Assembly: GCF_001865675.1 (NCBI RefSeq)
Contig: NZ_CP011319.1
Coordinates: 2,480,001 to 2,544,000 of the forward strand
Direction: 5' to 3'
DNA: 64,000 nt
From: Janthinobacterium sp. 1_2014MBL_MicDiv
GTDB taxonomy: Bacteria > Pseudomonadota > Gammaproteobacteria > Burkholderiales > Burkholderiaceae_D
The notes below the pieces were generated by a model. The model searched no databases, was not told where the DNA came from, and saw only the letters and a program-made list of their open reading frames with translations. Shown one piece after another: positions 17,376 through 25,070 of the stretch. Position numbers and translations under genes: made by a program. The stretch's first letter is position 1. Every line of letters starts with the position of its first letter.

Positions 17376-17445
17376 CCGCTGCTTTGTCCACGCCTGTCGT
17401 CATCATTTTCGGCATATGCCGGGCTTGCGGCCCCGTTTTTGTCTG

Positions 17446-17496
17446 TTTTGCTATAAGACACAAGAAAGTTTTGCTATAAGACTATGCCTTATAGTC
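17446..17496. promoter_or_regulatory. Nested repeats upstream of the porin promoter
   Basis: TTTTGCTATAAGAC occurs twice (17446-17459 and 17469-17482), 23 bp apart, so both copies lie on about the same helix face. The second copy is part of inverted repeat CTATAAG (17474-17480) and CTTATAG (17488-17494), and overlaps GACTAT (17480-17485) with ATAGTC (17491-17496). The group sits just upstream of the putative porin -35. Palindromes like these suit a MarR-type protein such as the neighbouring HpaR-like regulator, which is inference. Confidence 0.55.
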
Positions 17497-17501
17497 AATC
17501 A

Positions 17502-17529
17502 CTTACATGTGAGTAAATAAGCGTATAAT
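17502..17529 (+). promoter_or_regulatory. Putative sigma-70 promoter for the porin gene
   Basis: CTTACA (17502-17507) and a perfect TATAAT (17524-17529) are separated by 16 bp. Transcription would start near 17536, giving a leader of about 140 bases before the porin ATG. AT-rich sequence upstream contrasts with the GC-rich surroundings. Confidence 0.55.
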
Positions 17530-17538
17530 TTGCCTCAC

Positions 17539-17552
17539 TTGATCCAAATCAA
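17539..17552. promoter_or_regulatory. FNR/ANR-type binding site
   Basis: TTGAT-CCAA-ATCAA is a perfect match to the FNR/ANR consensus TTGATNNNNATCAA. It lies about 3-16 bp downstream of the predicted porin transcription start, a place where FNR-type proteins would be expected to repress, unless a further promoter exists. Confidence 0.65.
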
Positions 17553-17674
17553 GAAGAACAGCGGGCGCGCCGGTCAACGGATCGGGCGGCAACGCGGCGT
17601 CGAGGCCGGTACTGCGCCATCGCGGCGGCACTACTTGCCAGGCGTACAATAAATCAGGAAAGTCAGGAAAAATA

Positions 17675-18868
17675 ATGAAGAATACTTGCATGCGCGCTAC
17701 GGCGCTGGCCGCCTTTTCACTGCTTGGCGCAAACGTTTGCGCCCAAAGCAACGTCAGCATCTATGGCGTTGTCGACGCGGCCACCGCATACGCGAGCAAC
17801 CAGGGCGGCAATTCGAACACGTATATGCGCAGCGGCAGTTTGTCTGCCAGCAAGATCGGTTTCCAGGGCGTGGAAGACCTGGGCGGCGACCTGAAGGCGC
17901 TGTTCCTGCTGGAAAACGGCTTTGAAAGCGATACGGGCGCGCAAAGTTCGGCCGACTCCCTGTTCAACCGCCAGGCCTACGTGGGCCTGCAATCGACGGC
18001 CTACGGCACCCTGACGGCCGGCCGCCAGTACACGCCGTACTACCTGCTGGTGGGATCTTTGGCATCGAGCAATGTCCTGACGGGCGCCACCGGTGCCCAC
18101 CCTGGCGATATCGACGGCCTCGACACCACCGTGCGCATCAGCAATTCCCTGAGCTACAGCATGCCGGCGTGGCGCGGCCTGCAGGCCAGCGCGCAATACG
18201 GCTTTGGCGAAGCGGCCGACGGCAATGCCGTGGGCAGCAGCTTCAGCGCCGCCGTCAAGTACAGCACGTCGCCGGCCGAATTCGCGCTCGGCTATTTGAA
18301 ACTGAAAAATGGCCGGAACGCGGCCAGCAGCATGGCCATGAGCGGCCAGGCCGGCTGGAACAGCAACGCCTCCGGCAGCTTCGGCGTGTCGGCCCTCAAC
18401 CAGGGCTATGTTTCGGCCGACAGCATCGAATTCATCGCCGCCAGCGCGCGCTACACGATGGGCAAGTGGATGGTGGGTGCGAATGCCAGCAACGTGCAGT
18501 ACCAGGCGGGCAGCCATTCCACCTTCCGCGACACGGCCATCTTCAACACGGCCGGCCTGATCTCGAGCTACCAGCTGACGCCGCGGTGGTTCCTGGCGGC
18601 CGGCTACAGCGATACCTTCGCCAGCCACGCCAACGGCATCGCCGACCGCGCGCGCTACCGCCAGCTGTCGTTCGAACAGACGTATGCGCTGTCGAAGCGC
18701 ACCGCGATCTACCTGATCGAAGCGCGCCAGCTGGCGCGCGGCCAGACCCTGGGCCAGAACGGCGATATCGTCAACGCCGTCGCCTCGGTCGGCGATTCGC
18801 AGAACGGCACGCCGTCGTCGAACGGCGGCCAGACGGTGGTCATGGTCGGTCTCAAGCATTCTTTCTGA
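17675..18868 (+). CDS. Gram-negative porin
   Basis: A 397-residue outer-membrane 16-stranded general porin of the beta-proteobacterial type. It has a signal peptide ending NVCAQS, the first strand NVSIYGVVDAATAY, the hallmark SKIGFQGVEDLGGDLKALFLLENGF, and the C-terminal signature VGLKHSF ending in Phe. Substrate selectivity is unknown. ATG 17675 follows AGGAAAAATA. The FAD-dehydrogenase operon starts 28 bp after its stop, so sugar entry and periplasmic oxidation may be co-expressed. Confidence 0.93.
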   Translation: MKNTCMRATALAAFSLLGANVCAQSNVSIYGVVDAATAYASNQGGNSNTYMRSGSLSASKIGFQGVEDLGGDLKALFLLENGFESDTGAQSSADSLFNRQAYVGLQSTAYGTLTAGRQYTPYYLLVGSLASSNVLTGATGAHPGDIDGLDTTVRISNSLSYSMPAWRGLQASAQYGFGEAADGNAVGSSFSAAVKYSTSPAEFALGYLKLKNGRNAASSMAMSGQAGWNSNASGSFGVSALNQGYVSADSIEFIAASARYTMGKWMVGANASNVQYQAGSHSTFRDTAIFNTAGLISSYQLTPRWFLAAGYSDTFASHANGIADRARYRQLSFEQTYALSKRTAIYLIEARQLARGQTLGQNGDIVNAVASVGDSQNGTPSSNGGQTVVMVGLKHSF

Positions 18869-18896
18869 ACGGTTGCTGAACTCACGGGAGCTTCAA

Positions 18897-19421
18897 TTGG
18901 ACGCTACACACAATAAGGAGGGCCGCGGCCCTCTCAATCCCGGCCGCCGCATGGTGCTGGCCGGTTTGCTGTCGGCTTCGGCCGCGGCGCTGATACCCTG
19001 GGCGCTGGCCGAACCGGTCGCCGACGTGGAGCAGGGCGCCTTCCTGGGCGTGTCGGCCATGCTGGTGGGGCGCCAGGTGCTCGATCCCGTGCTGGCCAGG
19101 CGCCTGTATGACGCGCTGGTGGCGCAGGACGCCGCCTTCCCCGCGAATGTGCGCGCATTGCTGGCCCTGATCAATGCGCAGGGCTTGCAGGCAGGCGGCC
19201 TGCAGGAAGCGCTCGATGCGCTCGATCCGGCGCAGTCGCCGCTGGCGGCCCTGCCGCGCCAGATCGCCAGCGCCTGGTACCTGGGCATCGTCGGCACGGG
19301 CGAGGCGGCCGTCTGCGTCGCCTACGAGCAGGCACTGAACGCGGCCGTCGTGGCCGACGTCCTGAAGCCTCCCACGTATTCCTACGGCGCCTACGGCAGC
19401 TGGGCCAGAAAACCAATTTAA
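18897..19421 (+). CDS. Gamma (small, Tat-exported) subunit of an FAD-dependent glucose/sugar dehydrogenase
   Basis: A 174-residue hitch-hiker subunit like the gamma subunit of Burkholderia cepacia FAD-glucose dehydrogenase. It has a twin-Arg leader, NPGRRMVLAGLLSASAAALIPWALA, and no catalytic motifs of its own. In characterised complexes this subunit carries the folded catalytic subunit through the Tat pore. The start is TTG 18897 with GGGAG 6 bp upstream; an upstream TTG at 18873 is less well supported. It leads a three-gene operon (gamma, alpha, beta). Confidence 0.83.
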   Translation: MDATHNKEGRGPLNPGRRMVLAGLLSASAAALIPWALAEPVADVEQGAFLGVSAMLVGRQVLDPVLARRLYDALVAQDAAFPANVRALLALINAQGLQAGGLQEALDALDPAQSPLAALPRQIASAWYLGIVGTGEAAVCVAYEQALNAAVVADVLKPPTYSYGAYGSWARKPI

Positions 19422-19430
19422 GGAGCCATC

Positions 19431-21041
19431 ATGGCTGAACAACTGACCGCCGATTACCTCGTGATCGGCTCCGGCATCATCGGCTCGCTGGCCGCGCGCA
19501 AGCTGGCGCTGGCCGGCGCCTCGGTGCTGATCCTGGAAGCGGGGCCGCGCGTGTCGCGCGGCGAAATCGTCGCGCGCTTCCGCAACACGACGCGCCGCAG
19601 CGACTGGATGTCGCCGTATCCATCGGTGGCCACGGCGCCGCACCCGATCTACCAGCCGAAGGATAACGGCTACCTGGTGCAGGCCGGCCCGTATCCGTAT
19701 CCGGCCGAGTACATCCGCCAGTTCGGCGGCACCTCGTGGCACTGGGCCGCGCAGGCCTGGCGCAACGTGCCGAACGACTTCCGCATCCACACCCTGTATG
19801 GCGTCGGCGTCGACTGGCCGATCAGCTATGCAGACCTGGAGCCGTTTTACCAGGAAGCGGAAGAGATCATGGGCGTCTCGGGCGCCGACAATACCGGCTC
19901 GCCGCGCAAGCAGGCCTTCCCGATGGACCCCGTGACGGAGCCGTACGCGATGCGCCGCATCCGCGAGCGCCTCGACCCCTCGTTCAAGGTGGTCGGCAAC
20001 ACGGTGGCGCGCAACAGCGTCGGCTACGATGGCCGCCCGGCCTGCTGCGGCAACAACAGCTGCCAGCCGATCTGCCCCATCGACGCGCAATACCACGGCG
20101 GCATCGCCGCGCAGCAGGCGGAAGACGCGGGCGTGAAGATCGTCTGCAATGCCAACGTCTACAAGCTGGAACACGATGCGCAGGGCCGCATCACGGCCGC
20201 GCTGTACTACGACGTCGACAGGAAGAGCCACCGCGTCACGGCCAAGACTTTCATTTTGGCCGCCAACGGCATCGAAAGCCCCCGCTTGCTGCTCGTTTCC
20301 GCCTCGGACAAATACCCGAACGGCCTGGCCAACAGCAGCGACATGGTGGGCCGCAACCTGATGGACCATCCGAGCACCTCGATCACTTTCGACGCCGATG
20401 AAGACCTGTGGCTGGGCCGGGGCCCGCAAAGCCCCAATTCCATCAACACCATGCGCGACGGCGACTTCCGCAGCCAGCATTCGCCATACCGCCTGGACTT
20501 CACGAACATCTCGCGCGTCGATGGCGCCTCGAAGGAACTGATCGGCAAGGGCGTGTTTGGCGAAGCATTCGAACAGCAGCTGCGTTTCCGCTCGGCGCGC
20601 GAAATGAGCCTGAAAAACGTGCTGGAAGTGCTGCCGAACCCGGAAAACCGCATCGCCCTGAGCAGCGAAAAGGATGCCATGGGCATTCCCAAGCCGCAGG
20701 CGCACTATGCGATCGACGACTACACGAAGCGCGGCCATGAACGCTCGAAGCAGGATTTCGAGCAGATCGCGAAACTGATGGGCGGCACCAATCTGCGCCA
20801 CAGCAAGGAAGGCGTGTTCGCCAACAACCAGCACATCTGCGGCACCCTGTCGATGGGTTCCGACCCCGCCAAGGCCGTGTGCGACCAGTGGGGCCGCACC
20901 TTCGACCACGCCAACCTGTTCCTGTGCAGTACCGGCGTGCTGCCGACGTCCGGCACCTGCAATTCGACGGAAAACGGCCTGGCCGTCGCACTGCGCACCG
21001 TCAAGCACATCCTCGACGAACAACAGGGAGGAACGGCATGA
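19431..21041 (+). CDS. Alpha (catalytic) subunit, GMC-family FAD-dependent sugar dehydrogenase
   Basis: A 536-residue flavoprotein matching the B. cepacia FAD-GDH catalytic subunit in length and motifs. FAD site YLVIGSGIIGSLAARKLALAG; conserved HWAAQAW block; Cys cluster CCGNNSCQPIC (Cys205, 206, 211, 215), which in the characterised enzyme holds a 3Fe-4S cluster; likely catalytic His468 (NNQHICG) and Asn511. No signal peptide, consistent with piggy-back export by the Tat-borne gamma subunit. Glucose, sorbitol or gluconate are possible substrates; I cannot decide among them. Confidence 0.9.
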   Translation: MAEQLTADYLVIGSGIIGSLAARKLALAGASVLILEAGPRVSRGEIVARFRNTTRRSDWMSPYPSVATAPHPIYQPKDNGYLVQAGPYPYPAEYIRQFGGTSWHWAAQAWRNVPNDFRIHTLYGVGVDWPISYADLEPFYQEAEEIMGVSGADNTGSPRKQAFPMDPVTEPYAMRRIRERLDPSFKVVGNTVARNSVGYDGRPACCGNNSCQPICPIDAQYHGGIAAQQAEDAGVKIVCNANVYKLEHDAQGRITAALYYDVDRKSHRVTAKTFILAANGIESPRLLLVSASDKYPNGLANSSDMVGRNLMDHPSTSITFDADEDLWLGRGPQSPNSINTMRDGDFRSQHSPYRLDFTNISRVDGASKELIGKGVFGEAFEQQLRFRSAREMSLKNVLEVLPNPENRIALSSEKDAMGIPKPQAHYAIDDYTKRGHERSKQDFEQIAKLMGGTNLRHSKEGVFANNQHICGTLSMGSDPAKAVCDQWGRTFDHANLFLCSTGVLPTSGTCNSTENGLAVALRTVKHILDEQQGGTA

Positions 21042-22438
21042 TGGCGGCCTTCAGACTGGCGGCGGGCGCCGCCTTGCTGTCCCTGGCCTTGCCCGTGCTG
21101 GCTGCCGGCGCATCCAGTCCGGATGCGGCGGCGATCGAGCGTGGCCGCTACCTGGCCACGGCCGGCGACTGCATCGCCTGCCATAGCGTGCCCGGCGGCA
21201 AGCCGATGGCGGGCGGCCTGGCCCTGGCCACGCCGCTGGGCGCCGTCTATGCCACCAACATCACGCCGTCCAAAACGCACGGCATCGGCAACTACACGCT
21301 CAAGCAGTTTTCCGACGCCGTGCGCCATGGCGTGCGGGCCGACGGCGCCAACCTTTATCCGGCGATGCCCTACACGGCCTACGCCAAGGTGACGGACGAG
21401 GACACGGCGGCCCTGTACGATTACTTCATGCATGGCGTGGCGGCCGTGGACGCGGCGCCGGCGCAAACGACGGATCTGCCATTCCCGTTCAACATCCGCC
21501 TGTCGATGGCGGGCTGGAATTGGCTGTTCCTCGACAAGAAACCGTTCGTGGCCGATACGGCCAAGAGCATGGAGTGGAACCGCGGCGCCTACCTGGCGCA
21601 GGGCCTGGCGCACTGCACCACCTGCCATACGCCGCGCAATGCGCTGATGGCCGAGCAGTTGTCGAAAGAGCTGGGCGGCGCCGACCTGGGCACCTGGCAT
21701 GCGCCGAATATCACCTCGGACGTCAACAGCGGCGTCGGCAGCTGGAGCCAGCAAGACCTGGTCGACTACCTGCGCACGGGCCGCGCTGCCAACAAGGCGC
21801 AGGCGGCCGGACCGATGGCCGAAGCCATCGACCATAGCCTGAAGCACCTGAGCGATGCGGACTTGAACGCCATCGCGCACTACGTCAAGAGCGTGCCCGC
21901 CATCCGCGACAAGGCCGACACGCAAGCGGTGACGCAATGGGGGCAGGCGGGCGACGCGCTCAATGCGATCCGGGGCGTGCCGCTGCCGCAAAACCTGAAC
22001 AAGATGTCGGGTGCGCAGTTGTACGATGCGCAGTGCGCCAGCTGCCACCAGGCCAGGGGTGAGGGCAGTTTCGACGGCAGCCTGCCGCCGCTGTTCCACA
22101 ACTCGGTGACGGGCCGCAGCAACAGCAACAACCTGGTGATGGCGATACTCGATGGCGTGGAGCGCCAGGATGGCAAAGGCAGTCATGCCGCGGGCCACCT
22201 GATGCCGGCCTTCCGCCAGACCCTGTCGGACGAGCAGATCGTCACCCTCGGCAATTACGTGCAGCAGATGTACGGCAATCCCGCCGTCAAGGTGACGGCG
22301 GAACAGGTGACGACCCTGCGCAACGGCGGCGCGCCGTCCAACCTGATCGGCCTGGCCCGCGCCGGCATCATCGTCGGCGTGCTGGTGCTGCTGGCGCTGC
22401 TGCTGTGGTGGCGCGGACGCCGGCGCAAGCAAGCGTAA
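21038..22438 (+). CDS. Beta subunit, triheme cytochrome c of the sugar dehydrogenase
   Basis: A 466-residue membrane-anchored cytochrome c that passes electrons from the catalytic subunit to the quinone pool. Signal peptide MMAAFRLAAGAALLSLALPVLAAG; three CXXCH haem sites, CIACH (Cys45), CTTCH (Cys193) and CASCH (Cys333); and a C-terminal anchor (GIIVGVLVLLALLLWW) followed by RGRRRKQA. ATG 21038 overlaps the alpha subunit stop (ATGA) and has AGGGAGG upstream, so the two are translationally coupled. Confidence 0.93.
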   Translation: MMAAFRLAAGAALLSLALPVLAAGASSPDAAAIERGRYLATAGDCIACHSVPGGKPMAGGLALATPLGAVYATNITPSKTHGIGNYTLKQFSDAVRHGVRADGANLYPAMPYTAYAKVTDEDTAALYDYFMHGVAAVDAAPAQTTDLPFPFNIRLSMAGWNWLFLDKKPFVADTAKSMEWNRGAYLAQGLAHCTTCHTPRNALMAEQLSKELGGADLGTWHAPNITSDVNSGVGSWSQQDLVDYLRTGRAANKAQAAGPMAEAIDHSLKHLSDADLNAIAHYVKSVPAIRDKADTQAVTQWGQAGDALNAIRGVPLPQNLNKMSGAQLYDAQCASCHQARGEGSFDGSLPPLFHNSVTGRSNSNNLVMAILDGVERQDGKGSHAAGHLMPAFRQTLSDEQIVTLGNYVQQMYGNPAVKVTAEQVTTLRNGGAPSNLIGLARAGIIVGVLVLLALLLWWRGRRRKQA

Positions 22439-22456
22439 ACGCCGAAGCATACGCTG

Positions 22457-22487
22457 GGGCCAGGCTGGAAAGCCTGGCCCTTTTTTT
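22457..22487 (+). terminator. Rho-independent terminator after the sugar dehydrogenase operon
   Basis: Perfect 10-bp stem GGGCCAGGCT / AGCCTGGCCC with loop GGAA, followed by seven T. The T tract reaches the stop codon of the convergent SDR gene. Confidence 0.9.
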
Positions 22488-23250
22488 ATGCGGCAAAACC
22501 GCCGTCGATCTTCAGTCCTGCGCCCGTGACGAATGCCGCTTCTTCGCTGGCCAGGTAGGCCACCATGCCGGCGATTTCATCGGCGCTGCCGTGGCGCGGC
22601 AGGGCCATCAGGCCGTGCATCAGGTCGGCGAAGTCGCCCGTCGGCGGATTCATGTCGGTGGCGACGGGGCCCGGTTCCACGTTGTTGATGGTGATGCCGC
22701 GCGGGCCCAGGTCGCGCGACAGGCCTTGCGTCAGGCCGCTCAGCGCCGATTTGCTCATGGCGTAGGCGGCCGCGCCGCCGAACGGCATGCGGTGCGCATT
22801 CGTGCTGCCGATGTTGATGATGCGTCCGCCCGTCTGCATGTGCGCCACGGCCGCCTTGATGGCGACGAAGACGGCGCGCACGTTGACGGCCACGGTCTTG
22901 TCGAAGTCCGCCAGCGAAAAATCGTCGATGGCGCCGGGCAGGAAGACGCCGGCGTTGTTGACGAGGATATCGACGCGGCCGAACTGCGCCGCCACCTGGT
23001 CGATGGCCGCCGTCAGGGCTGCCGCGTCGGCCGCATCGGCCTGCACGGCCAGCGCCTTGCCGCCGGCCGCTTCCACCTTGCCTGCCAGCGCCTGCGCTTC
23101 GGACGCGGAACTCTGGTAAGTGAAGACGACGGTGGCGCCCTGCAGGGCCAGGCGGCGCACGATGGCGGCGCCGATGCCGCGCGAGCCGCCCGTGACGAAG
23201 GCGATCTTGTTCAGCAGTGATGGGGAAGTGGTGTTGGCTTGGGTGTGCAT
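22486..23250 (-). CDS. SDR-family NAD(P)-dependent oxidoreductase
   Basis: A 254-residue classical short-chain dehydrogenase. Nucleotide site TGGSRGIG (20-27), NNAG (98-101), catalytic Ser149, Tyr163 and Lys167 (YAMSK), and the ending TGAGLKIDGGFAA. Related to 3-oxoacyl-ACP-reductase-like and general alcohol dehydrogenases; the substrate is unknown. The divergent LysR gene 124 bp away is its likely regulator, a very common arrangement. Confidence 0.9.
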   Translation of the reverse strand: MHTQANTTSPSLLNKIAFVTGGSRGIGAAIVRRLALQGATVVFTYQSSASEAQALAGKVEAAGGKALAVQADAADAAALTAAIDQVAAQFGRVDILVNNAGVFLPGAIDDFSLADFDKTVAVNVRAVFVAIKAAVAHMQTGGRIINIGSTNAHRMPFGGAAAYAMSKSALSGLTQGLSRDLGPRGITINNVEPGPVATDMNPPTGDFADLMHGLMALPRHGSADEIAGMVAYLASEEAAFVTGAGLKIDGGFAA

Positions 23251-23374
23251 GATGTAACTTTCTGTGTGGGGAGTCGAGGAGTTCAGTATCTGCCTTTCAT
23301 TCCTGGCGCGCTAGCCATGAATCGCTACAATCACTTTCAACCATTGCTATCAAATGAGCGGGTAGAATAGGCGC

Positions 23375-24298
23375 ATGGACGCCCTCAATCATTTGCAATC
23401 ATTCGTGCTGTCGGCCGAGGCGGGCAGCTTTTCCGCGGCCGCGCGCCGCCTGGGGCTGACGCCGGCTGCCGTCAGCAAGAACGTGGCGCGCCTGGAAGCG
23501 AGCCTCGGGCTGCGCCTGTTCCAGCGCAGCACGCGGCGCCTGACCCTGACGGAAGGGGGCGAACGCTTCCTGCAGCAGATCGGCGGCGCCCTGGCCACCC
23601 TGCGCGAAGCCATCGCCGACGTGGCCGAGGAGGGCGGCCAGCCGGCCGGCGTGCTGAAGATCAGCATGGCGCCGTCGTTCGGGCGCAGCTACGTGGTGCC
23701 GCTGCTCGGCGAATTCATCGCGCGCTACCCGGGCGTGATCCCCGACTGCCATTTCGACAACCGCCAGGTGGACCTCGTGGGCGAAGGCTTCGATGTCGCC
23801 ATCGGCGGCGGCATCGAACTGACGCCGGGCGTGGTGGCGCGCGAATTGGGGCATGCGCACATCGTGGCCACGGCGTCGCCCGCCTTCATGCAGGGTAAGA
23901 CCATGCCCGTGCATCCGTCGGACCTGGCGCCATTCGACGGCGTGGCGCGCCGTTCGGCCGGCAGCGGGCGCCTGCGCAGCTGGATACTGCGCGATGGCCG
24001 GGGCGGCGAGGGCGTGGCCGAATGCCGGCCGCGCGCCATCTTCGACGATCCGGAAGCGATGGCGCAGGCGGCCATCATGGGCGTCGGCGTGGCGCTGCTG
24101 CCCATGCCGCATGCGCTGCCCCATTTGCGCAGCGGCGCCCTGCTGCGGCTGCTGCCCGGCTGGCATGCCGATTCCGGGCCCCTGTCGATATACTATCCGA
24201 GCAAGAAGCTGCTGCCGGCGAAGACGCGCGTGTTCGTCGATTTCTTGCTGGAGCAGTTCCGCCAGCGCGATTTCGCCGCCCAGATGCGGCCCGACTAA
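23375..24298 (+). CDS. LysR-family transcriptional regulator
   Basis: A 307-residue LysR regulator. The winged helix reads MDALNHLQSFVLSAEAGSFSAAARRLGLTPAAVSKNVARLEASLGLRLFQRSTR and is followed by a substrate-binding domain (DVAIGGGIELTPGVVARELG) of the CrgA/AaeR-like subgroup, often associated with aromatic or stress-linked oxidoreductases. It is divergent from the SDR gene, its probable target. The next gene starts 16 bp later, so cotranscription is possible. Confidence 0.9.
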   Translation: MDALNHLQSFVLSAEAGSFSAAARRLGLTPAAVSKNVARLEASLGLRLFQRSTRRLTLTEGGERFLQQIGGALATLREAIADVAEEGGQPAGVLKISMAPSFGRSYVVPLLGEFIARYPGVIPDCHFDNRQVDLVGEGFDVAIGGGIELTPGVVARELGHAHIVATASPAFMQGKTMPVHPSDLAPFDGVARRSAGSGRLRSWILRDGRGGEGVAECRPRAIFDDPEAMAQAAIMGVGVALLPMPHALPHLRSGALLRLLPGWHADSGPLSIYYPSKKLLPAKTRVFVDFLLEQFRQRDFAAQMRPD

Positions 24299-24314
24299 CG
24301 AAGAGAAAGCACGC

Positions 24315-25067
24315 ATGCCTGCTAATTACAGCCTGTTTTACACCTTTGACGGCGATCAGCCGGCCCGCTTCCGCGAGGTGCGCGTGTTCGGCACGACGGT
24401 CTGGACGGCCGGCGGCGCCGCCATGACCTGGGGCGAGGAAACGCGCAGCGACTATGCCAGCGCGGCGCAGGCGCGCGCCGCGTACGCCGTCCATTGCCAG
24501 GCGGCGCTGGCCGATGGCCATGCGCTGGCGCGTGAAAGCTTGATCGACCCCGCCGCATTCGATGTCGCGCTGCTGCAAAGCCTGGTGGCGGACGCCGCGC
24601 GCCTGGCCTTCGATGCCGTGCGCGCCGCCCATCCCGGACAGCACATCAACGCGTTCGCGCTGGTCAGCGACGACAGTGCCATGACCATCGGCCCCATGGC
24701 GAATAGCCGCGAAGCGCTGGCGGCCTCGGAGTATGGCGACGAGATGCTGTGGAACCCTGCCGAATGGGCGTTTGACGATGGCGGCGCGTATTTCGACAGC
24801 GCCTACCGCCTGCTGTTGCAGGCCCACCGCGACTTGCCGTTCGACGTGGATTTCGCGACCTTCCGCACGGGCGTGTTCGAGGCCTGCATCGCGGCGCTGG
24901 CGCAGCTCGATGCCGAAGGCGCGTTCGGCGCCGGCGCGCAGCGCGACGATAGCGTGCTGCTGTTCGAGGTCAGCGACAGCGAAGCGGTGGAAGGCGCCAT
25001 GGCGCGCTTGAATCCGCCGGCGGTGCTGGCACGTTTCGAGGCGTGGATGGCCAGCTGGGCCGACTAG
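24315..25067 (+). CDS. DUF4303-like protein
   Basis: A 250-residue cytoplasmic protein. The N-terminal 50 residues (ANYSLFYTFDGDQPARFREVRVFGTTVWTAGG, then WGEETRSDYASAAQARAAY) resemble a WGR-type domain. The remainder (FDAVRAAHPGQHINAFALVSDDSAMTIGPMANSREAL and ALAQLDAEGAFGAGAQRDDSVLLFEVSDSE) looks like DUF4303/SMI1-linked proteins of unknown role, sometimes seen as immunity-type proteins, though no toxin gene lies nearby. Convergent with the metallophosphoesterase, with 3 bp between stops. Confidence 0.6.
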   Translation: MPANYSLFYTFDGDQPARFREVRVFGTTVWTAGGAAMTWGEETRSDYASAAQARAAYAVHCQAALADGHALARESLIDPAAFDVALLQSLVADAARLAFDAVRAAHPGQHINAFALVSDDSAMTIGPMANSREALAASEYGDEMLWNPAEWAFDDGGAYFDSAYRLLLQAHRDLPFDVDFATFRTGVFEACIAALAQLDAEGAFGAGAQRDDSVLLFEVSDSEAVEGAMARLNPPAVLARFEAWMASWAD

Positions 25068-25070
25068 GCT

